Shown piece after piece: positions 59,194 through 64,000 of a stretch of DNA of 64,000 bases (its first letter is position 1; every line of letters starts with the position of its first letter). The notes beneath the pieces were generated by a model. It had not been told where the DNA came from and made no database searches. It saw only the letters and a program-made list of their open reading frames with translations. Source of the stretch: Dendrolimus kikuchii (taxonomy: Eukaryota > Arthropoda > Insecta > Lepidoptera > Lasiocampidae); NCBI GenBank assembly GCA_019925095.2, contig CM034406.1, forward strand, positions 5,868,388-5,932,387, written 5' to 3'. Made by a program: the position numbers and the translations under genes.

Positions 59194-60358
59194 TTAATGA
59201 GCAAACTAGCAAGTTATTATTTTTATTATATCTTTTCAAAATAGTTTCCGTTCACATCAATACATCGCTGCATTCGATAGAACCACCGAGAAAAGCACTT
59301 TGCCCATTCATCCTTAGGGGTCTCTTCGATGGCCTTCTGGAACGCAGCCACTGCTTCCTTGGCGTCCATAAAATGTTTTCCTCGAAGTTTTTCTTTTATT
59401 TTCGGGAATAAATAAAAATCGCAAGGTGCGAGGTCGGGGCTATATGGCGGGTGACCCAGAAATTCCACGTCTGACGACGCCAAATAGTCGATCGTTCGCC
59501 CGGCGGTGTGCGAGGAAGCGTTGCCGTGGTGAAGGAGGATCCTACTGCGAGGTCGTTACTCTCGAACTTTTTCCAAGACAAGTGGCAAACATTTGTTAGT
59601 ATACCACTCTGCAGTAACTGACTTTTGATCTTCTAAAACAATTGTCGCATAATGACCGGTCCTTCCGAAGAATGAGGCCATCATATTTTTTCCTACACTT
59701 CGACCTCTCTTCAATTTTGTTGGCAACTCCTCGGAAGGAAACACCCACTGAGCAGATTGTCTTTTGGTTTCCGGATCATAGCAATAAATCCAGCTTTCGT
59801 CACCCGTAAGTATGTCGAACACAGCTTTTGAGTCACCTCCGTTAAATCTTTGTATCATTTCACGGCACCAATCAACATGACGGAGTTTTTGGGCCTCAGT
59901 CAAATAATGAGGTATCCACCGGGCACAAAGCTTCCTAACGGCTAAATGTTTGTGGAGGATTTTGTACACTTGAGTCATACCGATGCCTAAACTTGTCCGA
60001 ATCTGCTGATAGGTTACTCTTGGATCAGTCTCTATCATACACCGCACAACACTGATGTTATCTTCAGTCGTCGCCGTAGAAGGCCGTCCCTCACGCAGAG
60101 CATCATTGAGATTGGTGCGACCACGTTTAAACTCATTAAACCAGTTATAAACAGTGGCCCGAGAAGGGGCTTCATCGTGAAAGGCCAATCGAAGTCTGTC
60201 ATAACATTCTTGTTGACTTAAATGATATCGAAAGTCATAAAAAATCATAGTACGAAAATTTTCTCGCGTTAAATTCATACTGGCGTGCCACAGACAAATT
60301 TCAATTTGCCGCCAAATCGTAAAACACATGACAAATGAATGAAATTAGTACTCAATAA
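59194..60358 (-). mobile_element. Mariner transposon, nearly full length
   Basis: It carries one transposase reading on the minus strand. Outer sequences ttaatgagcaaactagcaag (59194, plus) and ttattgagtactaatttcat (from 60358, minus) start alike and both are preceded by TA, the mariner target. The inverted ends are imperfect, so the limits are likely but not certain. The size fits the family. Confidence 0.75.
59226..60278 (-). pseudogene. Mariner (DD34D-type) transposase, frameshifted
   Basis: The start MNLTRENFRTMIFYDFRYHL opens the paired helix-turn-helix DNA-binding half (ATVYNWFNEFKRGRTNLND, EGRPSTATTEDNI, RVTYQQIRTSLGIGMTQVYK). The catalytic half has WIPHYLTEAQKLRHVDWC, first Asp in LTGDESWIYCYDPE, KNMMASFFGRTGHYATIVLE and WYTNKCLPLVLEKVRE. 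A small indel near 59556 causes a stop. In the next frame RILLHHGNASSHTAGRTIDY follows, where the family has His-His-Asp-Asn, so the second catalytic Asp is Gly. The third site PYSPDLAPCDFYLFP is intact and the protein ends YFEKI. The copy cannot make active transposase but is otherwise well preserved. Confidence 0.92.
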
Positions 60359-61300
60359 TATTAGCAAAGAGTTATATTTTCAAAATTTAAACTTATTTTT
60401 TTATTATATTCTTTAACAGTTTTCTTTAAATTAAACACTAAACTACTACAATTAACGTATTAAAACATTTTACTTATGTATGAAATGAAAATAAGTATAT
60501 AAAATCATAAAAAAGCTATGTTCTAATTGTAAATGCGATTATATACACGTGATTTCTAATCACTTGTGTTAATTCATCACTGGACTGAGACTCCATTCTG
60601 TACAGGGTGGCACACATACACGAATGAGAAGGGCATCTTTACATTATTAGTAGGCGGCTATAAATTCATCATATAAAAAAAAAATTAGACAACACGAAGT
60701 ATAGCCATTACAATACCCTGTTCTAATCAATGTTATTTTTACGAGTCATAAATCAATGACCCCTTCGTACACTAAGAACTAAAATTACTTAAATGATATT
60801 TATTATTATATTCCACTTAAATTCTCATGCAAAAAAATAAAAATATCAATAATTTAATCAATTCTTCTTCGACTGAACAAATAATTTTATATTTACAATA
60901 TTATCTTATTGCTTTTGTAAGACGTTATATCTCAAGACAAAGCTAATATAATATAATAATTGAAAAAATGAGTTTAAACTTCTCGACTGTTTGGTCTGAG
61001 TATGTAAAGAATCCTTAGAAGACACTTTACAAGTCACGCCGTTGATCAGTTTGTTCAAATATTTACAATGCAATTTTGCTCCCTTTATGTCCTTTAAGCA
61101 TACCGTCAAATTATTAAATACGTGTAATTAATAATTTTCTTATTGGATGAATATTATGTACTAAATTGTACTAAAAATGTGACCTGAAAAATCTTAATAC
61201 GAGTCTAAAAGAAAAAACAATAAAGCAGTTGAAATATTCCCCAATTTAATATACATGGGACAAACAGTGTGACTACGAAGTTAACTACTGTGACTACGAA
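60359..61300. other. No gene recognised
   Basis: AT-rich, no supported feature. Confidence 0.4.
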
Positions 61301-61307
61301 GCTTTTT

Positions 61308-61610
61308 GGGGGCCATCCACAAATTGCGTCACACGTATTTCATGATTTTTCACCCCTCGCCCGTTCTTGTCACAGCTGGTATTTTGCAATTGTACATCAA
61401 GAAATTATCTAATTGAAACAGCAGTTCATACAGATAGAGTTGCAAATATTTTATAGTTTTCCGTCAATAGCTCAAATTTCGTGTTTTAAAGCTTATAGTT
61501 TATGAAATGTGACGTCACGAAATTTAGGCCTCCACCCGCCACTTGTTACACAATGTTACACTCCCCTCCCCTGCCCCCGGTTAAGTGTGACGCAATTCAT
61601 TGATAGCCCC
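61308..61610. mobile_element. ~300-bp MITE with ~26-bp inverted ends
   Basis: The left end gggggccatccacaaattgc then gtcacac is mirrored by the right end, which on the minus strand reads ggggctatcaatgaattgcg then tcacac. Non-coding interior. A diverged relative lies in RAD1 intron 1 (36928-37263). 'Ccatcc(a)aaattgcgtcac' ends are known from widespread insect MITEs. Confidence 0.8.
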
Positions 61611-62520
61611 TTGTCCGGCCACGAAGTTGAAAAAATTTCGTGCATTAACATCATCATCATCATAGGTAGTTGTATCTTTAACTAGCGTACAAATGTGTTG
61701 CTATCGCGCTCGCTTGCTTCTATCGCACGAGTGCGATGGCAATATATGAGTACATTGCCGTCTCTTTCACTCGAGTGAAAGAGATTAATAGTATTGTACG
61801 AAATTCTTACTGCTTCACGGCTGGATAATACAACAAAATTACACAAATTCACTACATTATATCAATTAAATTGTGTAAGGCTGTGTATGTTCATGCATTT
61901 ATACGATTACTATAATAATAATATCTCATAGTAAGGTTTTAAAATTCTGTACTGGTAATCAATATGCAAAGAGCTTAACCTGGTAATCAGTTCTGTAAGT
62001 GCCTTTTAAATGGGAGGCCCACGTCCACTCGTGGGTTATTTATGAACCAGTATTATAATTATGATATTAAAAGATAGGAATATAAATAGACTTGATATAA
62101 AGCCATAATAGACAACATGTTATTATCAACATGAAGAGTTACACGAATTGAATGTATTTGTGTATTTTCAATTATGTTCAATGAAAGCATAAATATTTCT
62201 GCAATAATGTACTTATTATCAACAAAATGTACAAATAAATATTTAATAAGATTGCACATATAACTGTAACATAACTTTGGGATTGGTCATAGCATCGTAA
62301 GGCGATCGGTGGGACAATATGCCTCAAAATATTTCACACGACAACTCATCGCTTACGTTACTAAGGCATTAATATTATACGTATATATATTATAATAAAG
62401 TATGTAATCTTTTTTTGTCATGGCAAGTGTGGCTTTGAAAATAAATAATAAACAAATGTAAAACAACATTAAAATTCTTATAATTTATTGTGGCGTGTAT
62501 TTATTTTAATATTTTTATTG
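61611..62520. other. No gene recognised
   Basis: Contains a GC-richer, partly palindromic stretch at 61690-61790 (tcgcgctcgcttgcttctat, ctttcactcgagtgaaagag) of repeat type. No exon. Confidence 0.4.
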
Positions 62521-62528
62521 TTTAATGA

Positions 62529-62800
62529 CGGCCTCTGTGGTTGAGCGGGCTAAGCCTTTGCCGGCCTACCTCACTACAACGCAGAGGGCTCCGGGTTCGA
62601 TTTCTGGTATAGTAAATTTCGGAAACGTATTTTCTCCGTTATAGTAAATAACGGAGTAATGGTCTGGGTGTATGGGATCGGCCCCAGAGTAGTCCGTTGT
62701 ATATTACCCATAACACAAGCGTAACTTGCTTAATTTGGGGATATACAATATATATGTTTGTCTGCCGATTATTATTATTATTATATAATTATTATTTTGT
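62529..62800 (+). mobile_element. tRNA-derived SINE
   Basis: The head has RNA polymerase III box A (tggttgagcggg at about 62540) and box B (gggttcgattt at about 62594), spaced as in a tRNA gene. The non-tRNA body follows: 'gtaaataacggagtaatggt', 'gggatcggccccagagtagt', cgtaacttgcttaatttggg. It ends in a simple ATT-repeat tail (62768-62795). It does not fold into a full tRNA, so it is a SINE and not a tRNA gene. Target duplication not seen. Confidence 0.75.
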
Positions 62801-62995
62801 TGCTTAAGACATTTGCAACAACAAAGGCGCTATGAGTACACTGCCACTCCCGAAGGGAGTGATTGGAATTGGCCACCGATGCCGGAACACAACTCAAGGT
62901 TATTATGGCGGCATAATCTAGACCAGGGGTGGTGGCTATCCGGACGGGCAAATTGTTATGATGGTATATGGCGTTTCTCGACAAGTAACCCACAG
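62800..62995 (-). repeat. ~300-bp dispersed repeat, diverged copy 4 (inverted)
   Basis: On the minus strand it has the order ccacccctggtctagattat, taacaaccttgagttgtgtt and caaatg-type ends of the 6291 family, with many changes and the 5' part mostly missing. Confidence 0.55.
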
Positions 62996-63914
62996 AGGTT
63001 ACTTGACTAAATTTTAATCTGGGAGAGCTTACAATAGTTTTAATGAGGAGTTATTTTAATAAGAGCCGGTGAGTAGTTTTACATTAGTGATTATTTACAA
63101 GTAAATATTTTTTTAAGTGTTCTGTTGTCAAATGATACAAATAATGTACGTTCATCGCCTCTGCCGAACGCGTCATGGTGCATCGTGCACTAACACTACA
63201 GACGCTGGCATATTCGGGCGGCTTTTGATCTCTTTACATCAAAATTCAATAAAAAATGTTGCTAAATGTAATAACGGAAAATTAGGTGGCGTAGACCGTC
63301 TCCCAATCGCTTTTCACTCATAAATATTTACTACAAGCGAAAATCCTTCCTCTAAACTCCCATATGATATGTAGCACAAAATAACTTAAACAACTGCATT
63401 ATTTGTAACATAATACAGTATTTCCAACCTATATAGATTACGGTTAAATGTTAGAGCTTAAAACTTTTAAGCTTTGTCTAACAATAAAATGACAAATTAT
63501 CATTTTATTTAAATAATTCAATAGCTGAAATAATGTTAAAATACATATAGGGAAGTGTGAATTGAGTACATGTAAATTTCATTATAAATTTTTATCTTTT
63601 ATAGTGGCAATTAATTTACATATCTCAAGTATGACATCGGTGAAGTGATACTGTCACATGAGCGCTTCTCGCATTCAAACAATCTTTATTTAAGCCATTA
63701 GTTATAGATAAAGACTTAATTCACAATGTAGTGTTATTATAAAATGCGAACCTTATGCTGGTAAATGTTATGTTATGGTTTATTAACATGGTTGTGAATA
63801 GAACTCATAAATGTATTAAAAAATGTGCTGGTAAAGTTTTGATATGAAACCTGTATGGAGCAGGAACACTGGGAATGACAATCCATTGCAACCAAAACTA
63901 CATTCTTTCGTGTA
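62996..63914. other. No gene recognised
   Basis: AT-rich, no supported exon or RNA gene. Confidence 0.4.
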
Positions 63915-64000
63915 GGAATAGAAATAGAATAACAACTCCTGCGGCTGGGCGGCCTGTCGTAAGAGGCGACCAAACAACCCACAGCCAGGTGGTAGGGTAT
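63915..64000 (+). repeat. ~300-bp dispersed repeat, copy 5, cut by the window end
   Basis: Contains cggcctgtcgtaagaggcga and acccacagccaggtggtagg. The rest lies beyond the window. Confidence 0.7.

Noticed and set aside
62529..62610. tRNA gene
   Set aside because: Box A and B are present but the acceptor and anticodon arms do not close and a SINE body follows.
1..64000. CRISPR array, operons or prokaryotic features
   Set aside because: No spacer-type array; introns, poly-A retroelements and eukaryotic genes throughout.

Overview
The window is AT-rich, intron-bearing animal DNA and almost certainly comes from a moth or butterfly (Lepidoptera). The evidence is the transposon set (several R1-clade LINE insertions, mariner, a two-gene Harbinger, dispersed repeats of a lepidopteran type, a tRNA-headed SINE), TTAGG-like insect telomere motifs inside a foldback repeat, and insect-style orthologues of conserved genes. 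No species is claimed. All gene calls are from reading translations and splice signals by eye.

Layout. 1-16 kb holds no confident host gene. It contains a 5'-truncated R1-clade LINE with a 15-bp target duplication (638-1783), copies of a ~300-bp poly-A-tailed repeat, Lep-type repeats and a 16-bp-stem hairpin. 17-19.3 kb is MED21 (minus, 3 exons). 20-25.5 kb is a PIF/Harbinger transposon with a Myb/SANT-like partner gene (plus, 5 exons) converging on a DDE nuclease gene (minus, 5 exons), both open throughout. 28.0-30.6 kb is a head-to-head pair: an SLC35G1-like transporter (minus) and a short THAP protein (plus). 31-35.5 kb is a hairpin cluster, then a 3.07-kb R1-clade LINE with a 14-bp target duplication, then a short R1 3' fragment with its own duplication.

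36.2-41.0 kb is the most interesting host locus. A ZSWIM7/SWS1 homologue (2 exons) is followed without a gap by RAD1 of the 9-1-1 clamp (6 exons). The ZSWIM7 stop and the RAD1 start overlap by 8 bases, which suggests a dicistronic or internally initiated transcript for two DNA-repair proteins. Two of the five RAD1 introns appear to use GC donors.

41-64 kb is mostly repeats: a decayed mariner-type element with 15-bp inverted ends 3.4 kb apart, a degenerate ~100-bp tandem array, a TA-rich microsatellite, RTE LINE debris, a ~650-bp foldback element and its relatives, a nearly intact mariner with a catalytic Asp-to-Gly change and a frameshift, a MITE also present in RAD1 intron 1, and a tRNA-derived SINE. 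One GC-rich terminal exon of an unidentified minus-strand gene lies at 56.9-57.0 kb, with a weaker upstream exon at 57.5 kb.
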